A model generated the notes under the pieces. The model was not told the DNA's origin and did not search any database. It saw nothing but the letters and a program-made list of their open reading frames with translations. This document shows positions 46,442-57,005 of a stretch of 64,000 nt of DNA, piece after piece. The stretch is from Proteus penneri (GTDB lineage Bacteria > Pseudomonadota > Gammaproteobacteria > Enterobacterales > Enterobacteriaceae), in contig NZ_PHFJ01000004.1 in NCBI RefSeq assembly GCF_003144535.1, positions 124,001 to 188,000 on the forward strand, in the 5' to 3' direction. The position numbers and the translations under genes are program-made. Position 1 is the first letter of the stretch, and each line of letters begins with the position of its first letter.

Positions 46442-48514
46442 ATGAAAAATAGAGAAAACACAAAGATTATAAAAAGTATCAATATAATTCTGAATCTATC
46501 GGGAAAACAATTAAACAATGACAATTTAACTAATAATGAATGTAATAACACTATTTCATCATTAGAAAAAACCTACGCTTTTAAACTAAGAAAAAAAAGC
46601 ATTCATCATGTTTTTAAAAAACAATTAAATCATCCAATTATATTTTTAGACAATTTAGAAAACATATTTATTATTTTAAAATATAATGATCATGAGTTTC
46701 TGATTTATAACCTACAAACTGACCAAATGGAAACATGGAACAAAGAAACATTAATAAAAAACAGTGCACATCACTATTATTATCTAGATTTTTTAACAAA
46801 GCATTTTTTTGATATTTCTTGGTTTATTCCTACTTTTATGAAATATCGTTCATTCTTTCAAAGTGTTTTATTTTACTCGTTGATTCTTCAGCTGCTAGCA
46901 CTTGCATCTCCTCTAGTCATACAAATAATTATGGACAAAGTTATTATACATCGAGCTTTGTCCACACTTGATGTATTAGTAATAGGTCTTATTTTTGTAG
47001 CTATTTCAAGCTCTGTACTTCAGGGAATAAGAGAATATATTTATCATCATACTGCTAATAAAATTGATATGTTACTGAGTTTAAAATTGACTCATCATTT
47101 ATTCAAGTTACCTATTAGTTACTTTAAATCTCGCCAAACAGGTATTATTGTCACCCGTGTAAAAGAACTTGATATTATTCGAGAATTTATTACAAAGACC
47201 TTATTAATGTTATTAGTTGACTTCTCATTTATTTTTATTTTTCTGTTTGTTATGGCATATTTGTCATTAAAGTTAACATTAATATTTCTTACCACCATTC
47301 CACTCTATTTTATATTAGCTAAATTAATTGCACCAAAAATAGAAAACACAGTACAACAACTTTATCAATGCTCGGCAACAAATAGTGCTTTTTTAACAGA
47401 AACACTAGGAGGCATAGAAACAATAAAAAGTCTTTCATTAGAACCGCGTTTTACACAACAGTGGAATACGCAAATTCATCAACTAACTAATGAAAATTTA
47501 AAATTGCAAAAAATTGATAACCTATCGCAATACATTGTTTCATTTTTACAAAAAATAACGATAGCCACTCTTTTATGTCTTGGTGCCTCTGAAGTGATTT
47601 CACTCTCAATGACCATAGGTCAGCTAATAGCATTTAATATGTTGTTAACTCATTGTTTGCAACCTTTAAGTTCTGCAATAGAAGTTTGGGGAAAGTATAT
47701 AAGAACAAAAACGGCTGTTTATAATTTACAAGACATTCTTAATCTTCCAATAGAGCAAGAAAAAGCACATAAGAAAATTATATTACAAGGTGAAGTGAGT
47801 TTTGAGAATGTAAGTTTTTACTATCAACATGATGCTCCCGCCATTTTAAAGCAAATTTCTCTTGTGATTAAAAAGCATGAAACTATTGGCATAGTTGGAA
47901 CTTCTGGATCAGGAAAAAGCACATTAGCACGCATGATCGCAGGACTTTATATACCACAATTAGGACTAGTTAAGCTTGATGGAATTCCTGTTTGCGAAAT
48001 TCCTCCCACAGTATTACGTCAACAAATAGGATTTGTATTACAAGAGAATTTTTTATTTCATTTAACCGTTTTTGATAATATCCGATTAACCCAACCATCA
48101 GCCTCATTAGATGAAGTTATTCATGTTGCTAAATTAGCAGGTGCTCATGAATTTATTTTAAAGCTTCCTTTGGGATACGATACCTTAATTGCTGAAAATG
48201 GCAGATCTTTATCTGGGGGACAACGCCAACGTATAGCAATTGCCAGAGCCTTACTATCATCACCTAAGATTTTAATTTTTGATGAAGCCACTAGTGCATT
48301 AGATGGCGAGTCTCAAGCCATAATTGAAAAAAATCTTCCTCTTATAACGCAAAATAAAACCGTCATTATGATAGCTCATCGCCTTTCAACAATAAAAAAC
48401 TGTGACCGCATTATTGTATTAGAAAATGGTCAGATAATTGAAGAAGGAAAACATAATGAATTGATTAAAAAAGATAGTTCTTATAAAAAACTTTGGCTAC
48501 ATCAACAAGGATAA
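46442..48514 (+). CDS. Type I secretion ABC transporter 1 (RtxB/HlyB-like)
   Basis: 690 aa: an N-terminal peptidase-like domain without a catalytic Cys (about 1-130), six membrane helices (about 140-420) and a complete nucleotide-binding domain: Walker A GTSGSGKSTLA, Q-loop VLQENFLF, signature LSGGQRQRIAIARAL, Walker B ILIFDEATSALD, H-loop MIAHRLST. Such proteins power export of unfolded proteins through a HlyD adaptor and TolC. The start ATG lacks a clear ribosome site. First of an ABC-HlyD-ABC operon lying between fau and serA, which are neighbours in E. coli; codons are notably AT-rich. No substrate gene is adjacent. Confidence 0.93.
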   Translation: MKNRENTKIIKSINIILNLSGKQLNNDNLTNNECNNTISSLEKTYAFKLRKKSIHHVFKKQLNHPIIFLDNLENIFIILKYNDHEFLIYNLQTDQMETWNKETLIKNSAHHYYYLDFLTKHFFDISWFIPTFMKYRSFFQSVLFYSLILQLLALASPLVIQIIMDKVIIHRALSTLDVLVIGLIFVAISSSVLQGIREYIYHHTANKIDMLLSLKLTHHLFKLPISYFKSRQTGIIVTRVKELDIIREFITKTLLMLLVDFSFIFIFLFVMAYLSLKLTLIFLTTIPLYFILAKLIAPKIENTVQQLYQCSATNSAFLTETLGGIETIKSLSLEPRFTQQWNTQIHQLTNENLKLQKIDNLSQYIVSFLQKITIATLLCLGASEVISLSMTIGQLIAFNMLLTHCLQPLSSAIEVWGKYIRTKTAVYNLQDILNLPIEQEKAHKKIILQGEVSFENVSFYYQHDAPAILKQISLVIKKHETIGIVGTSGSGKSTLARMIAGLYIPQLGLVKLDGIPVCEIPPTVLRQQIGFVLQENFLFHLTVFDNIRLTQPSASLDEVIHVAKLAGAHEFILKLPLGYDTLIAENGRSLSGGQRQRIAIARALLSSPKILIFDEATSALDGESQAIIEKNLPLITQNKTVIMIAHRLSTIKNCDRIIVLENGQIIEEGKHNELIKKDSSYKKLWLHQQG

Positions 48515-48519
48515 AAATA

Positions 48520-49881
48520 ATGAAATCAAAAATCAAACAACTCATTAATCATTATTTTAAAGCTAAAAAAGAGCCTAAAAACTATGATTTTTACCCTAAT
48601 CATATTGCAGTGCTTGAAAAACTACCAACACCTTATAGCCGTATTATTGCGATAATAATTTCATTAAGCGTTATTATATTTATACTCTGGGCATATATAG
48701 GAAAATTGGATGTACTCTCATCAGCAATAGGGAAATTAGTTGTTTCAGGTTACTCTCAACAAATTCAAATTTATGAACATAGTCGCTTAACAGCAATCCA
48801 TGTAAAAAATGGTCAACAGGTTTCAAAAGGAGAAGCTTTATTAACACTCGATATTTTAGGTGTTGATGAAGAGATTAATAATCTAAAAAATAAAATAGAG
48901 AATCTATTATTACTAAAAATCCGTTATCAAGCCTTAAGCCAAATTACTTTACCTGATACATTCCCTCAATTTAATTTATTAAATGAGAAAAACAAAGAAT
49001 CAATTTTATTAAGTTATAAAAAAGAAAAAGATGAATTTGATGCCAGTATCAACAATATTAATGCTGAAATAGAAACTAACAATAAAAATAAACTCCTTAC
49101 TCATCAGGAAATTGACTCATTAAATAAATTAAAGAAGAATATTGAAAATCGCTTTAATATAAAAAAGACACTTTATGATAAGAAAATCATTAGTACTATG
49201 GAATTTTTGGAAAATCAACATGAACTACTAGAAATTAATCGTTTTATTAAGAGGAAATCATCAGAATTAATTATCTTATCCAGTCAAGAAAAAAAGCATA
49301 TTAAAGAACGCGACAGATTAGAAAAACAAAAATATCTAGAGTGGTATGACAAATTTAAACAATATGAAAGTGAAATTTTTCTTTATCAGCAAAATCTTTA
49401 TCATGCTCAGAAACGTCAGCAATTAAAAATTGTACGCTCTCCTGTTACAGGTACTGTCCAAGAGCTCTCTGTTCATACTCTAGGAGCCGTATTACAACCT
49501 TCACAAGCAGTAATGGTAATAGTACCAGATAATCAACATAATGTTGCAGAGGTAAATATTCTCAATAAAGATATTGGTTTTATCTATCCAGGACAAAAGG
49601 CGGTAATTAAAATTGATGCTTTTCCTTATACCCGTTATGGCACCATTGAAGGAACTATTATCAATATAGCAAAAGATTCCGTACAGCATGAACAATTAGG
49701 CTTAGTTTATCCAGTCCTTATTGAACTAGATAAACAAGCTATTGGTGAAGATGAAGAGCAATATCAGCTTGCCACAGGGATGTCTTTAGTCGCTGATGTA
49801 ATTATTGAAAAACGTCGAGTGATTGATTATTTACTCAGCCCAATAGAAGTTTATCGTCATGAAGCATTAAGGGAAAAATAA
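48520..49881 (+). CDS. Type I secretion membrane fusion protein (HlyD/RtxD-like)
   Basis: 453 aa from ATG 48520, 5 bp after the first ABC gene with AAGGA upstream; the earlier frame start at 48493 lies within that gene. One N-terminal membrane helix (about 44-63), a lipoyl-like half (about 85-120), a long periplasmic coiled-coil hairpin (about 130-310), the second half with VRSPVTGTVQELSVHTLGAV, and the HlyD-family C-terminus VIDYLLSPIEVYRHEALREK. It joins the inner-membrane ATPases to an outer-membrane TolC-type channel; no TolC gene is present here. Confidence 0.94.
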   Translation: MKSKIKQLINHYFKAKKEPKNYDFYPNHIAVLEKLPTPYSRIIAIIISLSVIIFILWAYIGKLDVLSSAIGKLVVSGYSQQIQIYEHSRLTAIHVKNGQQVSKGEALLTLDILGVDEEINNLKNKIENLLLLKIRYQALSQITLPDTFPQFNLLNEKNKESILLSYKKEKDEFDASINNINAEIETNNKNKLLTHQEIDSLNKLKKNIENRFNIKKTLYDKKIISTMEFLENQHELLEINRFIKRKSSELIILSSQEKKHIKERDRLEKQKYLEWYDKFKQYESEIFLYQQNLYHAQKRQQLKIVRSPVTGTVQELSVHTLGAVLQPSQAVMVIVPDNQHNVAEVNILNKDIGFIYPGQKAVIKIDAFPYTRYGTIEGTIINIAKDSVQHEQLGLVYPVLIELDKQAIGEDEEQYQLATGMSLVADVIIEKRRVIDYLLSPIEVYRHEALREK

Positions 49882-49894
49882 TAGAGAGATATCT

Positions 49895-52006
49895 ATGAAT
49901 AATATAGCTAAAAATCATCTTCCTCTTCATCCTTCAATTATTGATGGGTTAATTTATTTTTCAAAAGAAAATAAGAATTCATTAAAAAAAGAGCAGCTTA
50001 TTCATTTTTTAGGTGATACTAATCATCTTTCAGAGTTAAATATTATTGAAGCTGCTGAACAGCTAAATTTAAAATGCGAATTCTCTCACCTTAATAATAA
50101 AGATGAAAGTATCATTGATACACTTATTGAAATAAACGGATATTGGTATATTCTAAAGAAAAGAATAAATGATAAATTAATTATTATTAATCCAAGTACT
50201 AACACAGAAAAAATTCATCATATTAATAAAAACATCACTTTTCCAACGCTGCTAATTATTAATAAGATACTTACAAATAAACTAAGCAAGTTTAGTTTAA
50301 TGTGGTGTATTCCTTCTTTATTAAAACAAAAAAAATCATTATGTTTAATTTTTATTTTATCTTGTTTTATTCAATTATTTTCCTTGGTAAATCCAATCAT
50401 TTTTGAAAAAATCATTGATAAGGTATTAACAGGAAGAAGCTTATCTAATTTACAGGTTTTAGGTTGGGTGCTTGTACTTATTGCTGTTATAGAGCCTATA
50501 TATCTTTTAGTACGGGATAAACTTTATGCTTTTGTTTCTTGCACCCTAAGTGCGGAATTTTCTGGTAAAATTTATAAGCATCTCATTCGATTACCAAATC
50601 AGTTTTTTAATCAACGTCAATCTGGACAAATTATCTCTCGTATTCAAGAGCTTGCCCATATTCGCCAATTTATTACTGGCTCAGCACTGATGATGGTGTT
50701 GGATTTTATTTTTATTATCGTGTTTATTTCTGTAATGTTTGCTTACTCAGTTTTATTAACTTGGATAACCATAGCAGCATTAGTACTTTATTTTTTACTC
50801 TGGCTGATACTTGGCCCAATGATCCGTTATTGGGTTGAACAAGAGTACCAAGCGAATGCCGATAATACGAGCTTATTAACTGAAGCCATCAATGGTATAG
50901 AAACCATTAAAATAACAGCAACAGAAAACCAATTTATTGAAAAATGGCAATATAAGCTCACCAACCATATTCTTAAGCGTTTTTCTGCTGCCAAAAAAGC
51001 GTTACTTGCTCAGCAATTAATTGGCGCTGTTCATAAAATTACTATGGCAATTATCTTGTGGCATGGTGTGAACTTAATTATGAAGGCACAGTTAAGTGTG
51101 GGAGAATTAGTGGCTTTTAATATGTTTGCCGCTCATATTACACAACCTATTTTACGTTTAGCTCAACTCTGGCAAGATGTTCAACAAACTAGCATCTCAA
51201 TACGTCGTATTGGCGAGATCCTCAATACTCCCACAGAGTATCAACATCAAGGGCTTGCCACTGTACCGCATATTAAAGGAAATATAGAATTTTCTCATGT
51301 ACGCTTTCGGTATACAGACAATACTCCAGATGTGATTGAACAACTTTCTTTCGCTATTCCTGCAGGAAAGTTTATTGGTATTACAGGACCATCAGGTTCA
51401 GGGAAAAGTACCATCACACGTTTAATTCAACGTTTTTATACCCCACAACAAGGGCAAATTTATATAGATGGCATGGATCTCGCGATTGCCGATCCCCTTG
51501 CTTTACGCCAATCGATTAGTGTTGTTTTACAAGATAATTTTTTATTTAGTGGCACTATTATGGAAAATATTCGTTTATCAAAACCTGATTGTAACGAAGA
51601 AGATATTATTGAAGCGACCAAATTAGCAGGGGCTTTTAATTTTATTACTCAACTCCCTAATGGGTTTAATACGCAAGTAGGAGAAAGAGGAAGTAATTTA
51701 TCAGGGGGGCAGCGTCAGCGCATTGCTCTAGCAAGGGCACTTTTACCTAATCCGCGCATTCTTATTTTAGATGAGGCAACATCCGCATTAGATTATGGCT
51801 CAGAAGCTGAAATCTTAGCAACCTTTCCTGCTATTTGTAAAAATAGAACGGTAATTTGTATCGCTCATCGACTTAATTCCATTTCTATTTCAGATTATAT
51901 TTATGTCATTGATAAAGGTCGTATATTAGAAGAAGGTACACATACAGATTTATTAAATAATAAAACACTTTATCAGCAATTGTGGCAACAACAGACACAG
52001 CAATAA
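49895..52006 (+). CDS. Type I secretion ABC transporter 2 (RtxE/HlyB-like)
   Basis: 703 aa, paralogous to the first ABC protein: N-terminal peptidase-like domain lacking the catalytic Cys, six membrane helices and an intact ATPase (GPSGSGKSTITR, VLQDNFLF, LSGGQRQRIALARAL, ILILDEATSALD, CIAHRLNS). AGAGAGAT lies about 6 nt before the ATG; the gap to the HlyD gene is 13 bp. Having two ATPases around one adaptor matches the atypical RtxB-RtxD-RtxE exporter of Vibrio cholerae MARTX toxin, thought to use a heterodimer. Followed by a bidirectional terminator shared with serA. Confidence 0.93.
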   Translation: MNNIAKNHLPLHPSIIDGLIYFSKENKNSLKKEQLIHFLGDTNHLSELNIIEAAEQLNLKCEFSHLNNKDESIIDTLIEINGYWYILKKRINDKLIIINPSTNTEKIHHINKNITFPTLLIINKILTNKLSKFSLMWCIPSLLKQKKSLCLIFILSCFIQLFSLVNPIIFEKIIDKVLTGRSLSNLQVLGWVLVLIAVIEPIYLLVRDKLYAFVSCTLSAEFSGKIYKHLIRLPNQFFNQRQSGQIISRIQELAHIRQFITGSALMMVLDFIFIIVFISVMFAYSVLLTWITIAALVLYFLLWLILGPMIRYWVEQEYQANADNTSLLTEAINGIETIKITATENQFIEKWQYKLTNHILKRFSAAKKALLAQQLIGAVHKITMAIILWHGVNLIMKAQLSVGELVAFNMFAAHITQPILRLAQLWQDVQQTSISIRRIGEILNTPTEYQHQGLATVPHIKGNIEFSHVRFRYTDNTPDVIEQLSFAIPAGKFIGITGPSGSGKSTITRLIQRFYTPQQGQIYIDGMDLAIADPLALRQSISVVLQDNFLFSGTIMENIRLSKPDCNEEDIIEATKLAGAFNFITQLPNGFNTQVGERGSNLSGGQRQRIALARALLPNPRILILDEATSALDYGSEAEILATFPAICKNRTVICIAHRLNSISISDYIYVIDKGRILEEGTHTDLLNNKTLYQQLWQQQTQQ

Positions 52007-52032
52007 ACCATAGTAAGTGATGAATCATAAAA

Positions 52033-52060
52033 ATAAAGGCTCAAATTATTGAGCCTTTAT
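52033..52060. terminator. Bidirectional terminator between the secretion operon and serA
   Basis: A 12 bp stem ATAAAGGCTCAA/TTGAGCCTTTAT with an ATTA loop between convergent genes. Confidence 0.86.
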
Positions 52061-52082
52061 ACTTAATATTAAAATCGTTTAT

Positions 52083-53333
52083 TTAGTACAACATACGAGC
52101 ACGAATTGTACCTGGTAACTCTTTTAGTTTCTGCAACACTAACTCAGCTTGAGCTTTAGTTTGTGTTGTAATATCAATCACAACATAACCTACATTACCT
52201 GATGTACGTAAATACTGTGCGGCTACATTAATATTTTCTTCAGTAAACACTTTATTGATGCTATTCATCATACCTGGGCGGTTTTCATGAATATGCAGTA
52301 AACGGTTTACATCATCACCGTGGCTTGGCAGTGATACTTCTGGGAAGTTAACCGCAGATAACGTAGAGCCATTATCTGAATATTTCGCTAATTTACCTGC
52401 AACTTCATAACCAATATTTTCTTGCGCTTCTTGTGTTGAACCACCGATATGAGGCGTTAATATCACGTTATCGAATTTAATAAGTTCAGAGACAAACGGA
52501 TCGTTAGGATCGTTATTTGCACCTGGCTCAGATGGGAACACGTCAACGGCAGCACCAGATAAATGTTTTGATTCTAACGCTTGCGCTAAAGCAGGAATAT
52601 CAACCACAGTACCTCGAGAAGCATTGATAAGAATTGAACCTGGTTTCATGCGCTGAATTTCTTCATGACCAATCATATTCTTTGTTGATGGTGTTTCTGG
52701 TACATGTAAGCTGACAATGTCACACATATTCAATAGTTCAGACAGATGACGAATTTGCGTTGCATTACCCAGTGGCAGTTTATTTTCAATATCATAAAAA
52801 TAAACATCTAAACCCACACTTTCAGCCAAAATACCTAACTGTGTACCAATATGACCATAACCAATAATACCTAGTTTTTTACCGCGCGCTTCAAAACAAC
52901 CTTTGGCTTGCTTATCCCAAACACCACGGTGGGCTTTCGCGTTTGCTTCCGGAATACGGCGCAGTAATAACAGTAATTCACCTAGCACCATCTCAGCCAC
53001 GGAACGAGTATTTGAGAAAGGAGCGTTAAAAACAGGAATACCGCGACGAGCAGCAGCATCTAAATCAACCTGATTGGTCCCAATACAGAAGCATCCTACA
53101 GCAACTAATTTTTCAGCGGCTGCAAAAATTTCTTCTGTTAAATGAGTACGGGAACGAAGACCAACAAAACGTGCATCACGGATAGCTTCTTTTAATTCTT
53201 CGTCCGATAATGCGCCTTTGTGATATTCAATGTTGGTATAACCCGCAGCTCTTAAATTTTCTACTGCACTTTGGTGCACACCTTCAAGGAGTAGAAACTT
53301 TATCTTTTCTTTTTCCAAAGATACTTTGACCAT
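52083..53333 (-). CDS. serA: D-3-phosphoglycerate dehydrogenase
   Basis: First step of serine synthesis: oxidises 3-phosphoglycerate with NAD. 416 aa. NAD motif GYGHIGTQLG near residue 159; catalytic Arg in NASRGTVVD, Glu in DVFPSEP and His in TPHIGGSTQEA; a C-terminal ACT domain (about 340-416, HENRPGMMNSIN) gives serine feedback inhibition. Ends TIRARMLY like E. coli (LY end). Followed by rpiA upstream as in E. coli. Confidence 0.98.
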   Translation of the reverse strand: MVKVSLEKEKIKFLLLEGVHQSAVENLRAAGYTNIEYHKGALSDEELKEAIRDARFVGLRSRTHLTEEIFAAAEKLVAVGCFCIGTNQVDLDAAARRGIPVFNAPFSNTRSVAEMVLGELLLLLRRIPEANAKAHRGVWDKQAKGCFEARGKKLGIIGYGHIGTQLGILAESVGLDVYFYDIENKLPLGNATQIRHLSELLNMCDIVSLHVPETPSTKNMIGHEEIQRMKPGSILINASRGTVVDIPALAQALESKHLSGAAVDVFPSEPGANNDPNDPFVSELIKFDNVILTPHIGGSTQEAQENIGYEVAGKLAKYSDNGSTLSAVNFPEVSLPSHGDDVNRLLHIHENRPGMMNSINKVFTEENINVAAQYLRTSGNVGYVVIDITTQTKAQAELVLQKLKELPGTIRARMLY

Positions 53334-53568
53334 TTACCCTGCCCTATCGTTGTTACATTTAATGAAAAACAAAATCCTGTCTCAACAACATAACAAAAAT
53401 AGAGTTTGTGGCAATACAACCGATTGCAGTGATGACAGAATAAGCGATAAAGAAAGCGATTTTCTACCGAGTAAAATGATTTTGACTTTGAAAAAGGCAG
53501 GATTTTAAAGAGAGATATAACTATGGTGTGATATATATCACTGAATTTGCAGTTTCTAAAATAATTTT

Positions 53569-53598
53569 AAAAAGAGGTCGCCATTGCCACCTCTTTTT
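53569..53598 (-). terminator. Terminator of rpiA
   Basis: A 10 bp stem AAAAAGAGGT/ACCTCTTTTT with a 10 nt loop, just past the rpiA stop, giving a U-run on the minus strand. Confidence 0.83.
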
Positions 53599-53605
53599 AA
53601 TCATC

Positions 53606-54262
53606 TTACTTAATCGTTTTAACGCCTTCAGACGTTCCCATTAAAACGACATTTGCACCACGATTAGCAAATAATCCTACTGTAACCACACCTGGAATAC
53701 TGTTAATTTTATTTTCCAGTTCAATAGGGTTAAGAATTGTTAAGTTATGAACGTCTAAAATAACGTTTCCATTATCTGTTACCACGTTTTCACGATATTC
53801 AGGCAAGCCACCCAGTTTAACCAACTCACGAGCGACATAAGAGCGCGCCATTGGAATAACTTCAACAGGTAGAGGGAATTTACCTAATACATCGACTTGT
53901 TTAGATTCATCAACGATACAGATAAATGTTTTTGCCACACCTGCAATAATTTTTTCTCGCGTTAATGCAGCACCGCCACCTTTGATCATTTGCATATGGT
54001 GGTTGATTTCATCAGCACCATCAACATAGATATCTAAAGAATCGACTTCATTACAGTCGAAAACAGGAATGCCGTAACTTTTTAATTTTGCAGTTGATGC
54101 TTCTGAACTTGAAACAGTGCCTTCGATTTGACCTTTCATTGTTGCTAATGCATCAATAAAGTGAGAAGCCGTGGAACCAGTACCGACACCCACAATCGTG
54201 CCTGGTTTTACATATTCAAGCGCTGCCCAACCTACTGCTTTTTTCAATTCATCCTGAGTCAT
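53606..54262 (-). CDS. rpiA: Ribose-5-phosphate isomerase A
   Basis: Interconverts ribose 5-phosphate and ribulose 5-phosphate in the pentose phosphate pathway. 218 aa. Phosphate loop [15 protein letters not shown] near residue 25; active-site DGADEIN (about 81-87) and [12 protein letters not shown] (about 94-105) with the catalytic Glu. Divergent from argP, as in E. coli. Confidence 0.98.
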   Translation of the reverse strand: MTQDELKKAVGWAALEYVKPGTIVGVGTGSTASHFIDALATMKGQIEGTVSSSEASTAKLKSYGIPVFDCNEVDSLDIYVDGADEINHHMQMIKGGGAALTREKIIAGVAKTFICIVDESKQVDVLGKFPLPVEVIPMARSYVARELVKLGGLPEYRENVVTDNGNVILDVHNLTILNPIELENKINSIPGVVTVGLFANRGANVVLMGTSEGVKTIK

Positions 54263-54422
54263 TTAAAAAACCTTATTTATCACATTAATGGATTAAGAAT
54301 AGCATATTGCATTCAAAACTAGCACTGGACACATCAAAAACTGAGAAGCAACATTTTAACTCATTACAACCAAAAATATGGCATAGTAAGCAATAGAATA
54401 TAAAATCGAAGAGAGTCTGTTA

Positions 54423-55322
54423 ATGAAACGCCCTGATTATCGAGCATTACAAGCCCTTGATGCCGTCATTCGAGAACGTGGTTTTGAAAGAGCCGCGCAA
54501 AAGTTATGTATTACACAATCTGCCGTTTCTCAGCGTATCAAACAGTTAGAAAATTTATTTGGACAGCCGCTATTAGTCAGAACTGTTCCACCTCAACCCA
54601 CTGAGCAAGGACAAAAATTATTAGCGCTATTGCATCAAGTAGAATTGCTTGAAGAGCAATGGTTAGGTGATGAAAATAGCGGCTCTACACCTCTTTTACT
54701 CTCTTTGGCGGTGAATGCGGATAGTTTGGCAACGTGGTTATTACCCGCTTTGCACCCTGTCTTAACGCAACTGCCTATTCGTCTTAATATTCAAGTAGAG
54801 GATGAAACTCGTACTCAAGAACGATTAAGGCGAGGTGAAGTCGTTGGTGCCATCAGTATTCAACCACAAGCACTACCAAGTTGCCTTGTCGATCAATTAG
54901 GCGCTCTTGATTATCTATTTGTGGCCTCACCTGATTTTGCCCAGCGTTATTTTGCAAATGGTGTAACTAAGTCGTCGTTATTAAAAGCGCCAGCAGTCGC
55001 ATTTGACCATCTTGATGATATGCATCAGGCATTTTTACAACAAAATTTCGGTTTATCTCCAGGTAGTGTGCCGTGTCATATCGTGAACTCCTCTGAAGCC
55101 TTTGTGCAATTAGCTAAACAAGGTTCGACATGTTGCATGATCCCACATCTACAAATTGCTAATGAACTAAAAAGTGGAGAGTTGGTTGATTTAACACCGG
55201 GACTTTGCCAACGACGTATGCTCTATTGGCACCGCTTTGCACCAGAAAGTAGAACAATGAGAAAAGTAACAGATGCACTAATTGATTTTGGCCGTAAGGT
55301 TTTAAAACAAGGTGAAGAGTAA
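54423..55322 (+). CDS. argP: LysR-family regulator ArgP (IciA)
   Basis: 299 aa. N-terminal winged helix ([23 protein letters not shown] region) and a C-terminal effector domain. In E. coli ArgP activates argO and other genes in response to arginine and lysine. The start [16 protein letters not shown] matches. Its target argO lies 0.9 kb downstream on the other strand, with yggE between, the E. coli arrangement. Confidence 0.96.
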   Translation: MKRPDYRALQALDAVIRERGFERAAQKLCITQSAVSQRIKQLENLFGQPLLVRTVPPQPTEQGQKLLALLHQVELLEEQWLGDENSGSTPLLLSLAVNADSLATWLLPALHPVLTQLPIRLNIQVEDETRTQERLRRGEVVGAISIQPQALPSCLVDQLGALDYLFVASPDFAQRYFANGVTKSSLLKAPAVAFDHLDDMHQAFLQQNFGLSPGSVPCHIVNSSEAFVQLAKQGSTCCMIPHLQIANELKSGELVDLTPGLCQRRMLYWHRFAPESRTMRKVTDALIDFGRKVLKQGEE

Positions 55323-55350
55323 TACATTATTTTATCTTGTTACCATAAAG

Positions 55351-55375
55351 AATAGGCTTCATATTGAAGCCTATT
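55351..55375. terminator. Bidirectional terminator between argP and yggE
   Basis: An 11 bp stem AATAGGCTTCA/TGAAGCCTATT with a 3 nt loop, T-rich on the plus strand side. Confidence 0.78.
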
Positions 55376-55394
55376 CTATTTTATCGCAGTACAA

Positions 55395-56129
55395 TTATTT
55401 AGTGCGTTTTAATTCAAAAACCACATCCACATAATCTTTAAACTCAATACTTTGTTGTTGATAAGTTTCTTGTACGGCGGCAGGTGCTTGTGCTTTCAAT
55501 GTCATTGCATCCATACGCACTTGTGCGATTGGATAAGGCGTTGCCTCTGGTGCTCGATAACTTACACTATAGACTGCCCCTAAATCAGCGCCAAAACCTT
55601 TTGCAACTGAACTTGCTTGATCAATCGCGTTTTTAATCGCCACTTCACGTGCTTTCGCTTTATATTGTTCTGGATTATTAACACCAAATTCAACGTTATT
55701 AATCTCATTTAAACCCGCCGCTAATGCGCCATCAAGTAGCGTATTAAGCTGTTCTAATTTCTTAATTTTAACATTAACAGTACGTGTTGCTGTATAACCA
55801 TTAATCACCGAACGCTCTGCTTTTTTATCATACTCATAGTTTGGTTGAGTACGAATATTAGCAGCATCGATATCTTCCTTCACAACACCATTTTCTTTTA
55901 AGAAGGCAAAATATTTTGCAACACGCTCATCAACTTGTTTCTTAGCCTGAGCAGCATCTTTTGCTCTTTCGCTAACCTGAATATTTAATGTCGCCATATC
56001 AGGAGCTGCTTTAATTGTCGCATTACCCGATGTTGTAATATGTGGTCCTTCTGGCTCCGATGCAGCTAGTGCAATGGAAGGTAATCCCAACGTAAACACG
56101 GATGCTAATACAATCGCTTTTAATTTCAC
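55395..56129 (-). CDS. yggE: SIMPL-domain periplasmic protein YggE
   Basis: 244 aa. A signal peptide (cleavage likely after ALAA) and a SIMPL/DUF541 domain: ITTSGNATIKAAPDMATLNIQV at the start, RTQPNYEY and INGYTATRTVNVKI in the middle. Implicated in oxidative-stress tolerance in E. coli. Start is GTG 56129 with GGGGG 5 nt upstream; no ATG is near. Located between argP and argO as in E. coli. Confidence 0.93.
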   Translation of the reverse strand: MKLKAIVLASVFTLGLPSIALAASEPEGPHITTSGNATIKAAPDMATLNIQVSERAKDAAQAKKQVDERVAKYFAFLKENGVVKEDIDAANIRTQPNYEYDKKAERSVINGYTATRTVNVKIKKLEQLNTLLDGALAAGLNEINNVEFGVNNPEQYKAKAREVAIKNAIDQASSVAKGFGADLGAVYSVSYRAPEATPYPIAQVRMDAMTLKAQAPAAVQETYQQQSIEFKDYVDVVFELKRTK

Positions 56130-56215
56130 AAAAACCCCCTGACAAAATAAATTTTAATGCCCTGTTTTTAGGACTAAGAAGAACATTAGCATATATGATG
56201 TAAAGTTCTTTAAGA

Positions 56216-56839
56216 TTAAAAGAGAGTTTTCCATCCTTGAGCCGCTAATTGCACAGCAATAAACCACATTACACATCCTACAAACAAATTAATGATACGT
56301 TGAGAGCGTGTTTTGCTTAATATTGGAGAAAACCAAGCCGCAAGTAGTGATAATGCGAAAAACCAACTTATAGAGGCAAATACTGCACCAATTGTAAACC
56401 AAGGGCGAAGATCTGTGGTTAATTGTCCACCAATACTGCCTATCACAACAAAAGTATCTAAATAAACATGAGGATTAAGCCAAGTTACGGCAATTAATGT
56501 CACAATCACACGCCAACGGCTTTTTACCTGATTTTCACTTTGTGATAGTTCAATATCTTTTGAAAAAGCTGTTTTAAATGCATTCCAACCATACCAAAGT
56601 AAAAATGCCACGCCTCCCCATGTGATCAATAATAAAAGCGTTTCTGATTGACTAAGTAATGCACTGCCACCAAAAACACCCGCTGTTATTAATACAACAT
56701 CACTTAAAGCGCATAAAAATGCACTCATTAAATGAAATTGTTTTTTACTCCCTTGCTGTAAAACAAAAGCATTCTGAGCACCTATAGGTAAAATCATGGC
56801 AGCACTTAATAAAAAACCCTGAAAAAAAGTTGTAAACAT
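56216..56839 (-). CDS. argO: Arginine exporter ArgO (LysE family)
   Basis: 207 aa inner-membrane exporter with about six helices; exports arginine (and canavanine) in E. coli under ArgP control. N-terminal [15 protein letters not shown] is the LysE-family signature, and [21 protein letters not shown] is also conserved. Lies with argP and yggE. Confidence 0.95.
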   Translation of the reverse strand: MFTTFFQGFLLSAAMILPIGAQNAFVLQQGSKKQFHLMSAFLCALSDVVLITAGVFGGSALLSQSETLLLLITWGGVAFLLWYGWNAFKTAFSKDIELSQSENQVKSRWRVIVTLIAVTWLNPHVYLDTFVVIGSIGGQLTTDLRPWFTIGAVFASISWFFALSLLAAWFSPILSKTRSQRIINLFVGCVMWFIAVQLAAQGWKTLF

Positions 56840-56954
56840 GCAAAATACCTTAATAATTATTCGTTAGATATTAGCTGAATAATAGAGGGGTTTTGATATT
56901 AGAGGAAATGAATCATTCTTATCGGTAATAAGAAAAACTAATGGCGATAAAGAC

Positions 56955-56983
56955 AAAAAAAGCCACGTTATTAACGTGGCTTT
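56955..56983 (-). terminator. Terminator of mscS
   Basis: A 10 bp stem AAAGCCACGT/ACGTGGCTTT with a 5 nt loop and a U-run on the minus strand. Confidence 0.87.
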
Positions 56984-57005
56984 ATGTCATCTATTTACTG
57001 TAAAA

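Noticed and set aside
53326..53508. 60-codon plus-strand frame between serA and rpiA
   Set aside because: No ribosome site and no recognised motif; it starts within the serA start region.
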